The notes under the pieces are model-generated. The model saw only the letters and a list, made by a program, of their open reading frames with translations. It made no database searches and had not been told where the DNA came from. Position numbers and translations under genes: made by a program. Below are positions 10,365-21,884 of a stretch of DNA of 64,000 bases, piece by piece (positions within the stretch are counted from its first letter, which is position 1; each line of letters starts with the position of its first letter). The stretch covers positions 6,443,560 through 6,507,559 of the forward strand of contig NC_088649.1 in NCBI RefSeq assembly GCF_964019385.1, read 5' to 3'. Source of the stretch: Sycon ciliatum (taxonomy: Eukaryota; Porifera; Calcarea; Leucosolenida; Sycettidae).

Positions 10365-11010
10365 TAGGAAGAAAAGGGCCAACGAACTACAGGTTACGCA
10401 AGAATGTCCACTAACTCCACCAGTTACTTGACAATCAGCTCATGCGATAACATTGGTCCGGACAACACTGACCGACGGTACTGACATTCTGCAAACTGCC
10501 ACTCAGAGCTATAATTATAAGGAAGCCTTGCTTGGTAGCATGTTTCTCGACTTTGACCTGAGCATGTTACAAGGCGAGGTTAAGGTTGTAGTCAGGACTA
10601 CTGTGCGTCCTCGCCGTGTGTAACATGCTGTCAAAATCGAAAAACGCTCAGAGCTAGCACGTCTTGGGTGCGCACTCCAATAGCCTTCCAACTTGGAAGG
10701 CTCAAGATTATAGAAATAACAAGCAGGGGAAAGCGCGCGCAACCAACACAAGCATGAGCTGAAAGTCTCAGCCGTGAAGGACGGAGGAGGAGGTTATTTC
10801 TATAACTTCGAATCTTTCAAGTTGAAAGGTTGTTGGAGTGCGCATCCAAGATGTGCTAGAGGCTCTGAGCTGAGTGGCAATTAATTGCAGAACGTCAGCA
10901 CTGTCGGTCAGTATGGTGCAATGTTATCGCATGAGCTGATTATCAAGTAACTGGTGGTGCTAGTGTACATTCTAGTGTAACTTGTAGTTCCTTGGTCCTT
11001 TTTCTTTTTC
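10365..11010. mobile_element. Family-X long-TIR element, copy X2
   Basis: Nearly identical to X1 (7171-7812), including the nested hairpin. It is part of the duplicated unit and not an independent insertion. Confidence 0.75.
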
Positions 11011-11386
11011 AATTATTCATTGGTTCTCCATCGGAGTCTAGCGAAGTTCCTTTTAATGTCTATCTAACATAACCTGGCTTTTTGCCAACCTCTATACTAC
11101 ACTATACTATACTATACTATACTATATGTTTCGATACAACCATACACAGCAGAGAAACAGCCTGAAGAAAAGCAGATTTCACCTTTTATTGAAAATTGCC
11201 AAACTTTAAAAAAGCTTCCCAAATCACCCCATACTATCAAGAGTACATAGCTACGTTTATACGCCACAGTAGAACGAATGACCGAGCTCGGGAGGAAAAT
11301 AACTCTTTAAACGCGCTTTGATATCACGTGATGTGGGGAATTTCCAGTACAAGGTATAGTGATGATTGTCTCCATGCTTTTCGTAA

Positions 11387-11500
11387 TCAGTACTCTGTTA
11401 CCCTGGCCGATCAAATACGCGTCCAAGTCCTTGACTTCGATATCTTTGCGTACGGGCTCGTTGTCGTTGAGTCTCCCATCTCTCATCTTTTCAAGCCATG
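11387..11500 (-). pseudogene. 5' stub of an E-type DLH gene (stub R3)
   Basis: Almost the same sequence as stub R2, in the next unit. The minus frame reads EPVRKDIEVKDLDAYLIGQ and then diverges. No body of the gene remains between here and the 3' flank of gene B. Confidence 0.75.
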
Positions 11501-11524
11501 ATGATAGTACTGGTAGTTCTGGTA

Positions 11525-11700
11525 CAGTAAACCTTGTGTAAGCGACCTCTGGGTTTGGCGACCACCTACTCTTAACGACTGTTTTTCTATGGACCGACAG
11601 ATCTACGCAGATACTGCGTGACCTGGTTCTAAAGACCACCTGGCTTTAACGACCACTCTTGCTTGCACCGTGGGGTGGTCGCTTACACCAGGTTTTACTG
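11525..11700. mobile_element. TA-flanked pogo-like MITE, array copy
   Basis: Same insertion as 8335-8499, copied with the unit, at the same point upstream of the DLH stub. Confidence 0.8.
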
Positions 11701-12117
11701 TAGTTCATTTAATTTTTACAACTAGCATGAACTCAGAAGGCAGGCAACGAAACTAGACAGGTCGAGAGAGAACATTTCGTTCTGAATAGTCGTTTATTCA
11801 TTAATTACTGCATCTTAAGACTCAGTGGAAACATCAGCCAACGTGAAGAGAGTGGGAGGTAGCCAACCACGGCGATTAAGATAAGTAGTTGTTAGAATGG
11901 AAACGAAAAATTAAAGTACTTTGAGGTAAAATGAGACACGGCAGAGCTGTACTTAAAAAGAGTTGAGGCTAGGCATGTGATAGAAGAGGCCAGATACAAT
12001 GAAGAGATAGAAGCTGGACGAAGGGTAGTAATATGGCATAATGATACAAAGAGTACCAGGAATGCGAGAACCTCGAAATAACGACAGTAACAAATAGAGA
12101 CTTTCTTCAGTTGAGTT

Positions 12118-12960
12118 TTAGACTTGGACTAGCTGGGGTGTGTGAATAGTTGCGACCGAGGGAGCAACATGTTCATAACTAGGCTCCTCCACCAGGTACT
12201 TGTTGAAGTGGTCAACGGACAGACGGAACGCTAAAGTGGCGTCACGAATTACCTTCTCGTCACTAATATCCACCGTCGCCTTCATCATGAAGCCGTGCAC
12301 CATGTCGGGGAAGGCGTGGATGTGGCTGCCGTCGCGCACACGCTCAATGTCTGAGCCTTTCAGCTTTGTGATCACCTGACCACCTTCCTGCGCCATTTTC
12401 GGATCGTTCCCGGTGGGCATGAGCAGCTGCGGGCACTTGACATCGCTCAAAATCTTGTCCACGCTACCGCCATAGACTGTCTCCTCCATTTGCAAGCTCG
12501 GATGGTAGGACACGCCACAGGACAGGGCACCGACTAAGGACGACACTCTCTGAACCAGCCAGCCGCCCCAGCAGACGCCAGCCATGCCGATGGACTTGAC
12601 ACTGTGCTGTAGGCGAAGATATGGGATGATCTTGGAGTGGACGTCGTCAATGAGTTGGGTGTCTGGAAGGGTTTGAAGCCAAGTCACCATGCCGTCATCG
12701 ACCGGTTTGCCCGCCGGCCATGCTGTGCCTCGGAAGAAGTCAGGCATGAGCACCAGGAACCCTTCATTAGCCAGTTGGTCACAGAAAGCTCTTGCTCTGC
12801 TGTTCGCTACACCAAAGCCAAAAATATCATAGGCTAGAATCAGTGCTCTGGTACCCTGGCCGACCAAGTACGCATCCAAGTCCTGGACTTTCACCTCTTT
12901 GCCCAGCAGTTTGTAGTTGGTTTGCAGAGATGGAAGACTTGCTTTTGTACAACCGGCCAT
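12118..12960 (-). CDS. Dienelactone hydrolase-family protein, array copy C
   Basis: 280 aa starting MAGCTKASLPSL. The triad Cys130 (GVCWGG), Asp186 and His222 is intact. The frame continues upstream without a stop as in A, but the codon that is ATG in A and B is ATC here, which supports the downstream Met as the ancestral start. It differs from A and B mainly in the first 35 residues (YKLLGKEVKVQD). The rest is nearly identical, so the body may have been homogenised by gene conversion. Confidence 0.92.
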   Translation of the reverse strand: MAGCTKASLPSLQTNYKLLGKEVKVQDLDAYLVGQGTRALILAYDIFGFGVANSRARAFCDQLANEGFLVLMPDFFRGTAWPAGKPVDDGMVTWLQTLPDTQLIDDVHSKIIPYLRLQHSVKSIGMAGVCWGGWLVQRVSSLVGALSCGVSYHPSLQMEETVYGGSVDKILSDVKCPQLLMPTGNDPKMAQEGGQVITKLKGSDIERVRDGSHIHAFPDMVHGFMMKATVDISDEKVIRDATLAFRLSVDHFNKYLVEEPSYEHVAPSVATIHTPQLVQV

Positions 12961-13083
12961 GATGATGCTGATGATGCTTCTTGCTGAAGATGCTGATGAT
13001 GCTGCTGATGTAGCTTGCAGATGCTGCTTATGACGATCAAGCTGCTGCTGATGACAATGCTGGGTGATCCGCTTTTGCTTTGG

Positions 13084-13091
13084 TTTATATA
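13084..13091 (-). promoter_or_regulatory. TATA box of DLH gene C
   Basis: TATATAAA on the minus strand about 130 nt upstream of the start codon, aligned with the boxes of A and B. Confidence 0.65.
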
Positions 13092-13265
13092 ATCAATTTT
13101 TCCAGTCATGTACGCACCAATCCCATACCGTACACTTGACACTGCGCGCGTAGTACGCACATGTCCCATGCCGTACACGGTGGTACGGTACCGTAGACAT
13201 CCCGGTACTCGTACTCCTTTTCGAAGCAGCATCATTACAGGTCACGCGACCAATGTCCAGTTCTA

Positions 13266-13588
13266 CAGTCCATTCATCGGAAACTGGCCCGCTGGCTTTT
13301 GAAAGTCGGATTTGGGCCGAATTGAGGATCAAAAACCCACTTTAAATCTCAAAAATCTGGGTTTTGGATCTGCTTCTCCATACATTTTGCCAAGGCATAC
13401 CTGTCCTAATTTTGTAAAACCTGGCTGAATTTCTATTTCCCTGGTCTTGGACTTTTCTGGCCTCAAATGTGGCAAGGATTAATTGCACGGGTCACACAAT
13501 GCAGGATGTACTGTTGTTTTCAAGATATCTACAACTATGTGAGAGAGACACCAAAAAGTTAGGGTGCCAGTTTCCAATGAATGGACTG
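13266..13588. mobile_element. TA-flanked MITE, 323 bp, upstream of gene C
   Basis: Inverted ends CAGTCCATTCATCGGAAACT… and …GTTTCCAATGAATGGACTG with TA duplications. The A and B units lack the insert at the matching place, just before the 'aaatgtccaac' motif. It lies about 180 bp beyond the TATA box of C and could have altered its regulation. Confidence 0.8.
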
Positions 13589-13623
13589 TAAATGTCCAGC
13601 CAAACACACACGCACGCACTCTA

Positions 13624-13626
<3 letters not shown>

Positions 13627-13657
<31 letters not shown>

Positions 13658-13658
13658 A
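13627..13658. repeat. (CA)n microsatellite
   Basis: Short CA tract where the A and B units have TC repeats. Confidence 0.9.
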
Positions 13659-13787
13659 TGGCCTTTGTTGAGGCTAAGGGATGCCTGGCCTCATCCCAAG
13701 ATCCTGCGGAAGCCGCTTCTCTGCCCTGCTCGTCCATTCAGGAGTAGATTGTCGTGATCTACAACTTGAACATTTAATAACCAAATG

Positions 13788-14376
13788 GTATTTTTTGGTA
13801 TTGATTTATTTGAATTCGGTATCTCAACAGTACAATGTACAACTTGGGAAGATCCGAATGACATAGATACATAAACATAAAAGTGGAGTAGGTACTACAG
13901 CTGATCATTTTATCGCAGGTTGTGGGACTAAACAAATGCCAGTATGGAAGTATACAAGAAATAAAAGCTGAATAAATACTACTGCATGACATTGGAGAAA
14001 AGCACCAAGTAGAGCAAAACAAAGCGACACATCACTCATGGAAAACGTTTTCAAAAAGGAGCTGTTTTAATCCGGTACATTGTGGCCCGTCATTAGGAAG
14101 GCAATCAAGATGGGCGTTAAATGCAGAAGACGTATTACAAGACTTCATTTCAAAGGGCAGAGCATTCCAAAGTAAAGCAATCCAACTAGACAATGAGCGA
14201 TACCCGCATGCAGTCTTATATCGGCATAACGAAATCTTATTTGCAGAAGAGCCCCGAGTGGTGTAAGCAGGTGTACTGTGCCTACAAAATAGAGAATCTA
14301 AACTGGCAACCGGGTGAGGTACTTTACACTGAAAGATAACATTTAATCTAATGAACAACTGTAAGAAACGGCGCGT
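13788..14376 (-). mobile_element. 5'-truncated LINE fragment (RT C-terminal tail)
   Basis: The minus strand encodes the typical C-terminal tail of a LINE ORF2 (…SLSSWIALLWNALPFEMK…). It interrupts sequence that is continuous in the A and B units and is flanked by the 5-bp repeat AAATG (13783-13787 and 14377-14381). It is therefore a 5'-truncated insertion made after the C unit separated. The element differs from the LINEs at 0.9 and 34.4 kb. Confidence 0.75.
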
Positions 14377-14437
14377 AAATGCTGAGATGAAAAAGACAGA
14401 GACAGGGAAATGATGCACCAAGGTTTCTTTATACATG

Positions 14438-14940
14438 TAGGAAGAAAAAGAACCAAGGAACTACAAGTTACGCAAGAATGTCCACTAACTCCACCAGGTA
14501 CTTGACAATCAGCTCATGCGATAACATTGCACAACACTGACCAACGGTACTGACGTTCTACAGAGAACTGCCACTCAGCTTTAGCAAGTCTTGCATGGGT
14601 GCACGCTCCAACAGCCTTCCAACTTGGAAGGTTCGAATTGATAGAAATAGCAAGGAGGGCCAGGCGCGCGTAACCATGACAAACATGAGCTGAAAGTCTC
14701 AGTCGTGAAGGACGGAGGACGAGGGGATAACTTCGAACCAGGGAGTCGTAAAATACCGATATTTAAAAGCTGTTGGAGTGCGCATCAAACACGTGCTAGA
14801 GCTGATTGGTAGTTCTCTGTAGAACGTCAGTACCGTTGGTCAGTGTGGTGCAATGTTATCGCATGAGCTGATTGTCAAGTAACTGGTGGTGCTAGTGTAC
14901 ACTCGAGTGTAACTTGTAGTTCCTGGGTCCATTTTCTTCC
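14438..14940. mobile_element. Family-X long-TIR element, copy X3
   Basis: Diverged copy with both long inverted ends; the internal hairpin found in X1 and X2 is gone. It contains one half of a family-H terminal repeat at 14742-14760. Confidence 0.65.
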
Positions 14941-15234
14941 TGTGAATTAATGATTGGTTCTCCATCGGTGTCTAACCAAGCTTCTTTTTCAATGTCTAAG
15001 ATAATCTGTAGTTCTCCTTGAGGAGTGTTTCTGCTAAGAATGTTCCCTAGCCTCTTTTCACTTCCCTTTTGTCTAATCCACCCTTCCAGGAAACTCCCGC
15101 GATAAGTATCCATTAACTTTTGGAGAATCCTTCTAATAAAATCTAAATGTAAAAATAATTGAGGAAAACTGGCTCTTTGCCAACACCTAAAATATGTATA
15201 ATAATTACAATATATTACGTTTCAATATAGCCAT
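14941..15234. other. Spacer, no gene seen
   Basis: A/T-rich sequence without recognisable coding content or repeats. Confidence 0.5.
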
Positions 15235-15236
15235 TA

Positions 15237-15412
15237 CGGACCGGCGGATTCTGCTCGAAAAGCAGTGAAATTGGCAGAGCCATACAAACCTTATGGCGGG
15301 CAATTCCTCGAATTCTGCTCCATTTTTTATCCACATGCCAAACATGCATGAAACATACCAGAAAAAGTACCGAATTCTGCCAATTTTTCTGCCGGCAGAA
15401 TCCGCCGGACCC
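15237..15412. mobile_element. Family-M TA-flanked MITE, complete copy, 176 bp
   Basis: Starts CGGACCGGCGGATTCTGC, ends GCAGAATCCGCCGGACCC, with TA on both sides. Orientation is opposite to the copies at 19076 and 38743. Confidence 0.85.
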
Positions 15413-15654
15413 TAACGGCCATGCAGAGCAGAGAAATAGCCGGGAGAAAAGCAGATTTCACACATTTTCAGAAAAATGCCTAACGTTAAAAAAAGCCCTC
15501 CCCAAATCACCTCATACTATCAGGAGTACATGAACCAGGCCACGTTTATGCACGACAGTAGAACGACTGACAGAGCTAGGGAGGAGAATGACTTTTTAAA
15601 TTAGTTCATAAGTAATCATTATCATCACGCACCGAACTAATCACAGACACACAC

Positions 15655-15675
15655 CAGGGAGTCGTAAAATACCCT

Positions 15676-15676
<1 letters not shown>
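15655..15676. mobile_element. Family-H minimal element, 22 bp
   Basis: The left terminal repeat CAGGGAGTCGTAAAATA runs directly into the last bases of a right end (CCCTG). It is flanked by ACACACAC on both sides, which fits an 8-bp duplication but is ambiguous because the target is a CA microsatellite. Confidence 0.6.

Positions 15677-15752
<76 letters not shown>
15677..15752. repeat. (CA)n microsatellite
   Basis: Paralogous to 4647-4748. Confidence 0.97.
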
Positions 15753-15755
<3 letters not shown>

Positions 15756-15884
15756 TATAGATGTGAATAACGCCCTCGGATATTACGTGATGTCGGGACT
15801 TTTCAGTACATGTACCCGTACAAGCAAGAGTACATTATGTACTCTTGGTGCAAGGTATGGTGACGACTGTCTCCATGCTTTTAA

Positions 15885-15995
15885 AAATCAAATACTCTCT
15901 GGCCGATCAAGCACGCGTCCAAGACCTTGACTTTGATATCTTTGCGTACGGCCTCGTTGTCGTCGAGTCTCCTACCTCTTATCTCTTCAAGCCAT
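15885..15995 (-). pseudogene. 5' stub of an E-type DLH gene (stub R4)
   Basis: Same position relative to gene D as R2 and R3 have to B and A. It retains the strand-coding region around the VKDLDA codons but with a frame disruption. The neighbouring 16010-16100 matches the sequence upstream of gene E. Confidence 0.65.
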
Positions 15996-16427
15996 GATAA
16001 TGGTCCTGGTACTTCAACTAATTTTCAGAACTAGCATGAACTCAGAAGGCAGGTAACGAAACTCGACACTTCGAGTGAGAACATTTCGTTCTGAACAATC
16101 ATTTATTCATTAATTTACTGCATCTTAAGACTCAGTGCAAACATCAGCCAATGTGAAGAGAGTGGGAGGTAGCCAACCACGGCGATTAAGATTAGTGGGT
16201 AGAAGGCAAAACGAAAAAGTAGGGAAAGTACTTTGAGGTGAAATGAGACACGGCAGAGCTGTACCTAAAGAGTTGAAGCCAAGCATGCGATAGAAGAGGC
16301 CAGATACAATGAGGAGATAAAAGCTGGACGAAGAGTAGTAATATGACATAATGATACAAAGAGTAACAGGAATGCGAGAACCTCGAAATAACGACAGTAA
16401 CAAATAGAGACTTTCTTCAGTGGAGTT

Positions 16428-17270
16428 TTAGACTTGGACTAGCTGGGGTGTATGAATAGTTGCGACCGAGGGAGCAACATGTTCATGACTAGGCTCCTCC
16501 ACCAGGTACTTATTGAAGTGGTCAACGGACAGACGGAACGCTAAAGTGGCGTCACGAATTACCTTCTCGTCACTAACGTCCACCGTCGCCTTCATCATGA
16601 AGCCGTGCACCATGTCGGGGAAGGCGTGGATGTGGCTGCCGTCGCGCACACGCTCAATGTCTGAGCCTTTCAGCTTTGTGATCACCTGACCACCTTCCTG
16701 CGCCATTTTAGGATCGTTCCCTGTGGGCATGAGCAGCTGCGGGCACTTGACATCGCTCAAAATCTTGTCCACGCTACCGCCATAGACTGTCTCCTCCATT
16801 TGCAAGCTGGGGTGGTAGGACACGCCACAAGACAGCGCACCGACTACGGACGACACTCTCTGAACCAGCCAGCCGCCCCAGCAGACGCCAGCCATGCCGA
16901 TGGACTTGATATTGTGCTGCAGGTGAAGATACGGGATAATCTTGGAGTGGACATCGTCAATGAGTTGGGTGTCTGGAATGGTTTGAAGCCAAGTTACCAT
17001 GCCGTCATCGACCGGTTTGCCCGCCGGCCATGCTGTGCCTCGGAAGAAGTCAGGCATGAGCACCAGGAACCCTTCATTAGCCAGTTGGTCACAGAAAGCT
17101 CTTGCTCTGCTGTTCGCTACACCAAAGCCAAAAATGTCATAGGCTAGAATCAGTGCTCTGGTACCCTGGCCGACCAAGTACGCATCCAAGTCCTTGACTT
17201 TGATCTCTATGCCCAGTGGTTTGTAGTTGGTTTGCAGAGATGGGAGACTTCCATTTGGACAACCGGCCAT
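16428..17270 (-). CDS. Dienelactone hydrolase-family protein, array copy D
   Basis: 280 aa starting MAGCPNGSLPSL. The triad Cys130, Asp186 and His222 is conserved. It differs from A-C by scattered substitutions (HLQHNIKS, VVGALS, DVSDEK) that it mostly shares with gene F at 37 kb, so D and F are closest relatives. No in-frame ATG exists further upstream before the TATA box. D is the 5'-most gene of the array on the minus strand, and the unit between C and D is about 1.1 kb longer than the other units because of later insertions. Confidence 0.92.
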   Translation of the reverse strand: MAGCPNGSLPSLQTNYKPLGIEIKVKDLDAYLVGQGTRALILAYDIFGFGVANSRARAFCDQLANEGFLVLMPDFFRGTAWPAGKPVDDGMVTWLQTIPDTQLIDDVHSKIIPYLHLQHNIKSIGMAGVCWGGWLVQRVSSVVGALSCGVSYHPSLQMEETVYGGSVDKILSDVKCPQLLMPTGNDPKMAQEGGQVITKLKGSDIERVRDGSHIHAFPDMVHGFMMKATVDVSDEKVIRDATLAFRLSVDHFNKYLVEEPSHEHVAPSVATIHTPQLVQV

Positions 17271-17405
17271 GATGATGCTGATGATGCTTCTTGCTGAAGA
17301 TTCTGCTGTACTGATGTAGCTTGCAGATGTTTCTTATGACGAAAAAGCGGCTGCTTGTGACGATGCTGCTGATGACGATGCTGGTTTGAATCGCTTTTGG
17401 TTTCG

Positions 17406-17413
17406 TTTATATA
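17406..17413 (-). promoter_or_regulatory. TATA box of DLH gene D
   Basis: TATATAAA about 140 nt upstream of the start codon, aligned with those of A-C. Confidence 0.65.
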
Positions 17414-17645
17414 CTAGTACTGTAATCATGTTTCTGGTTGTGTACTCACTAACCTCCCGTACCGTACAATCGATGGTATGCGTAGTACACAGATGTCACC
17501 GTACCGTGTGTAGTGTACGGTACCGTAGACTTCTGGGCGTTTTGTGATTCTCGCATTTTGACAGAATCTTTTTCGTTTAGAACTTGCATGATAAAGCCCC
17601 CTGTAGGCCACGTGACCAACGCACAGTTCTCTTCATTTATAGTAA

Positions 17646-18533
17646 GGGCCTGTCCACACTAGGTAATAAAAACGGCGTGCCGTTTCAGAGTACGTGACGT
17701 ACACGCGGCGCGCTGTCCACACTTCGCTCTGTCACCTGTACCTGTTCATTTTTGTCCGTGGCGCGTGGATGCACTACTGCCACTGGACGAGACACACAAG
17801 TGACTTGTAGTACTAAGTTAGTTGTAGTTGTAGCGTGTAGACCAGGCAAGCACTCCCTGGCTTGGTCTAGACCTACCCAGCTAGCTACAAAAACGAGTGG
17901 CGGCCTGCGATGGCAGTACTGACGCCGAGCGCAAGGAACATCACCCTGAACTCTGTTCCAGGTACGGAAATTTGGCCACACTCTCGCGGCAGCGCAGCGT
18001 CACGGTCGAGGCCCGCTATAGCATCGCTTGATGAACTAATGGTTGTAGCCGCCGTGTATTTCCAGTAAAAGTCCCTGGCTTTGGCCTCACAACTGAACAG
18101 GGTTCTACTTCCTATCCAAACAGTTTCAAATGCTCGCTCGTCAGTTAATTATCTCTCTCTCTCTCTACAACACCTTCCTCTTCACCAGACCCCGGGATTT
18201 CTCTGCATGTCCAGCCACGACTGTATCAATGTCGCCTCAGAGTCGTAGCTGAAACGGACGTGTGGCATTATGAAAACGGCAAAGCAAAAACAAGCTGCAG
18301 CAGCTGGAAACAGCAAGAAAAGTGCGATCCGAAAACTCCACCGATCGACTCTCACACAACAAACACTGCGAAAACGGCACGTAGATGAGAAACGTGCTTT
18401 GTACAGGGGTCCTCGACTCACGTTCCGCGTGAATCCCACGTTCCCCGTTATCGGCCATTTTTCGTCACTCACCTTGGCAACAAGCATGTTTACGGCGTGT
18501 TTACGTGGTTTTCTACCTAGTCTGGACAGGCCC
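17646..18533. mobile_element. PIF/Harbinger-like non-autonomous element, 888 bp
   Basis: Inverted ends GGGCCTGTCCACACTAGGTA… and …TACCTAGTCTGGACAGGCCC, flanked by TAA on both sides (17643-17645, 18534-18536). A TAA duplication and GGG-type ends are typical of PIF/Harbinger. No transposase ORF is recognisable inside. Confidence 0.8.
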
Positions 18534-18535
18534 TA

Positions 18536-18775
18536 AGAAAAAGGACCAAGGAACTACAAGTTGTGCTATACATGTATTGTCCAGTGTCCACTAACACCTA
18601 TAATATTGTCCACTTGACAATCAGCTAGTGGGATATCATTGCGCAGGCAGTACTGACGGTCTACAACTAATTGGCTATATCGCATGAGCTGATTATCAAG
18701 TAATAGGTGGTGTCAGTGGACAATTTAGCGTAACTTTTGATTCCTTGGCCTGTTTCGTTACTATAAACTATTCAT
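18536..18775. mobile_element. Family-X deletion derivative, copy X4
   Basis: The two long inverted ends lie almost back to back, with the interior lost. Confidence 0.65.
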
Positions 18776-18959
18776 TGGCTCTCCAGCCGAGTTCTCTTTA
18801 AAATGTCCATCCAAACACAATTGTATGTGTAAACGGTACCATTTGGTAGAGGAAAGATCCAAGAGTCCCTAATCCCCTTTTAACATCAAAATCAATGAAA
18901 AAACGCAAAAAACGAGAGAGAAAAAGAAAAGAAAAAACCCAGGAAAATACAAGGGCAAA

Positions 18960-19047
18960 TGATCCTGAATAAGGAGACCGACCACCTGGTAACAAAGACC
19001 ACGTTTTGAAGGTCCTTTCAGCGGTCGTCTTAGACAGGTTTGACTGT
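18960..19047. mobile_element. Fragment of pogo-like MITE (CAGTAAAACC family)
   Basis: Matches the right half of 41047-41231, including the 'accacgttttgaaggtcc' motif and the final ACTGTA. Confidence 0.7.
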
Positions 19048-19075
19048 ACCTGACATCTAGTTTGAGCGCTACATA

Positions 19076-19274
19076 GGGCTTGGCGGATAATGCCGGCAGA
19101 AAAATTGGCAGAATTCGGTACTTTTTCTGGTAAGTTTCATGCATGTTTGGTATGTGGATAAAGAAATGGAGCAGAATTCGAGGAATTGCCCGCCATAAGG
19201 TTTGTATGGTTCTGCCAATTTCGGTGCAAAAAAAGCAGAATCTGCCACCTTTTCGAGCATTATCCGCCAAGGCC
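19076..19274. mobile_element. Family-M TA-flanked MITE, 199 bp
   Basis: Starts GGGCTTGGCGGATAATGCC, ends GCATTATCCGCCAAGGCC, flanked by TA at 19074-19075 and 19275-19276. Confidence 0.85.
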
Positions 19275-19945
19275 TAGCGCTACATGAAAACCAGGAATTC
19301 CCGTCGTGGAGCAGTTCTGTACGTAATGGTCTACATGTACCTGCCTTTCACTTGACACAGATTTTTTTATTACTATCAGTGCGTGAAATAAACAGTGCCA
19401 TGATAACGGGCAGACATCGGACATTTTCCGAACATTTTGGTTCCTGTCCGGGCGCAATACCCACGCGACGGAAAAAGTGTCCCATCAAACCTAGACAAAA
19501 ATAATATTCATGAAAAATGACTTATTGAACCGATGTGCGCACACGCTCGTGCTGCAATCAGAAATGGCTAGGTTAGGAAAGAGGAAAGGTGGCCATCATG
19601 GTGTTCCTCCCGGCACGAAGCTCTGCACTGGGGGTGTGGCTACTTGTGACAAGTGAATTGCTGAGTGTGACAAGGACTTTTTGACGTCCATTGGGTTGGA
19701 GTCACGATGATGAGAGAGGCAGAGACGACGCAAGGGTGGAGTTTATGTATTTTATTTTATATTTTTAAAACTGGAGACACAACCTACTCGTAAGAAGAGG
19801 GGAGAGAAGTAGCAGAACAACACAACAATGGGAAGAGTAGCGACTCCAAGGGAAGGAACCTGTGCTGTTAAGTTAAACAAAATAGGTGATCCACCCGATT
19901 GGCGTAGGCCTTTTGATAATCCTGAAAAAAAGATTATAATAATTA
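19275..19945. other. Intergenic, no gene seen
   Basis: No convincing coding sequence or structured repeat beyond short A/T-rich stretches near 19740-19770 and 19925-19950. Confidence 0.5.
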
Positions 19946-20218
19946 TAATTTATACAAAAGAGAAAGACCAAGGAACTACAAGTTACGCTATAATGTCCAC
20001 TAACACCACCAGTTACTAAACAATCAGTTCATGCGATAACATTGCACGACACTGACCGACGGTACTGACGTTCTACAACTAACTGGCTAACAGCTCTAGC
20101 ACATCTTGGATGCACACTCCAATAGCCTTCCAACTTGGAAGGTTCTAAGTTATAGAAATAACATAAGGAGGGGAAGGTGAGCGCAACCAAGATAAGCACG
20201 AGCTGAAAGTCTTGCAAT
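19946..20218. mobile_element. Family-X left half, copy X5
   Basis: Left long terminal repeat and adjoining interior, including the inner palindrome CCTTCCAACTTGGAAGG; truncated where the retroelement fragment begins. Confidence 0.65.
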
Positions 20219-21075
20219 CGCCGATCTGATGAGGGCAAATCCTAGGCGGCAACGGAGGTGAGCCATCACCATGGAGAACGGTTCCTTCCGCTTCTCGGCC
20301 AGCATTGATGCAATGCGCTTGAGGAAAGCAGAGGCAGCCTTGCCTTGACCACCGGAGGCACAAAACACCAAGGGGACGAACGATGCCTTCTCTTCTTCCC
20401 TAACACGCTCTTCATAGTGTCGCCGTTTCTCCTTCTCGTGCTTAGTGAACGTGCTACTGAGGGAGGGAGCGGTGTTCGATCGGACGAAAGGGTTAAATAC
20501 CCGGACATCAAAGAATGTCCTCTCGAAACGGCCGCCCCACACCCCGCTGGCAGCAACATCTAGGCGGGCGCCATCCTCTCTGATTGCAGTACGATTGCAG
20601 TACGATGCCTCATCCGTTCCCCGGAAAGTGGCTGGAGAGACGGCTTCACACTTACGTCATGTGTGACGCGTGAAAGCAGTGAGGCGGTGATGTCTCGCAG
20701 TTCGCTATGCCGGAGTGATGGATACCCTCCAATAGGGCACGACAGGGCATGCGCGGTGCTGAATGCCTGACCACAGACGCAGGCGGACGGCAGCATTGGG
20801 GGGGATCCAGCCATAGCGAACATGGATGGCGTCGCGAAAGCCAGCCTTGCTGAGGGAGAATCCGTGGACTTTCAGTGGCTGGCACGTGGTGAGCCTTCAG
20901 CGAAGCAAGCTCCACACAACGCTGCAAGTCCTGTGAAGCGGCTGAGACGACATCCTTGGCGATGGTTGACTCCTTATTCCGCTGTCGGCTGCGGACTTCG
21001 GACTTCCTGTGCAGCGTAAGCTGCGTGACTTCGGGCAGGTAGGACATGCCAGAGAGGATTCCCTCAACCAGCGTG
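20215..21075 (-). mobile_element. Retroelement C-terminal region fragment (i)
   Basis: Minus-strand pieces in several frames. They give a zinc-binding segment (CVCGQAFSTAHALSC), an RHSELRDITASLL motif, a gap, then FERTFFDVRVFNPFV and a YEERVREEEKASFVPLVF segment. I recall this domain order from the C-terminus of reverse-transcriptase proteins in aquatic invertebrates. The arrangement (zinc knuckle, then a D…DVRVF core) could be a PD-(D/E)XK-type nuclease, which is inference. Frameshifts and a lost interior make it dead. Same family as 30665-31830 and 41730-42882. Confidence 0.6.
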
Positions 21076-21195
21076 CCTGAAAGGCAGTGAACTAATACTT
21101 GTACGGCGGCAGTACTCCAGCGCACGGACCATTCACAACAGACACAACATACACCACATGCACGTGTACACTCCACAAAGAACGGCATTATATTA

Positions 21196-21526
21196 TAGGC
21201 CATTCACACGACGGGCAAACTTACTTTTATCGTACTGTTTCCAGGGATATTTACTCGGATACGATTAACTTGGACACACGCTTGCAACTGATTTTTTATC
21301 TTGGCCGAGGCCCTTTTGCTCGCGATTATCTTTGCACGCCAGGAAAAGTGTCGGTTGTTGAAAGTGCGTACTGCAAATGCAGTGGGAAAATTCAAAATTG
21401 AACATTTCCCGGCATTTTCAGGAGGTCACTATGGATACATTGACGGTTGCAAAGTTGGCCCAGCACCGTGTGAACAGGATCACGGTTTGCCAGTGTTATC
21501 TTGGTCACAAACGTGTGAATGGCCTA
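21196..21526. mobile_element. TTA-flanked Harbinger-like MITE, 331 bp
   Basis: Inverted ends TAGGCCATTCACACGACG… and …ACGTGTGAATGGCCTA with TTA on both sides (21193-21195, 21527-21529). Confidence 0.7.
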
Positions 21527-21884
21527 TTATGGGGTATTCACACGACAGGCAAATCCACGTGCACCGGAAAGTTGCTATGGTATTTTACCTGTGAACGAGA
21601 AAAGTGCCTGTAAAAGTAGCTGAAAAGTGAAAGCGAGCTGGCTGGGGGCCCACTTTCACGATAATCGTGGCGTGCACGAGTACACCAAAAAGCGCGAAAC
21701 AAGACTTGATTTTTGACGCGGCTCTTGTCGGAATCGGATCTTTGCGTCATAATACCGTACACATCTGAGGGGAACCCGGGTACTAGTATACTCTTGGATC
21801 AAAAACAATGGTGCATGCTTGCGCTGGTGTGGAGTGTACGCATGACATCAGAAGATCCGATTCCGCTCGTCGCTCGACTTGGGC

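Noticed and set aside
17685-17981. Harbinger transposase remnant within 17646-18533
   Set aside because: The open frames there show no DDE or Myb-like features.
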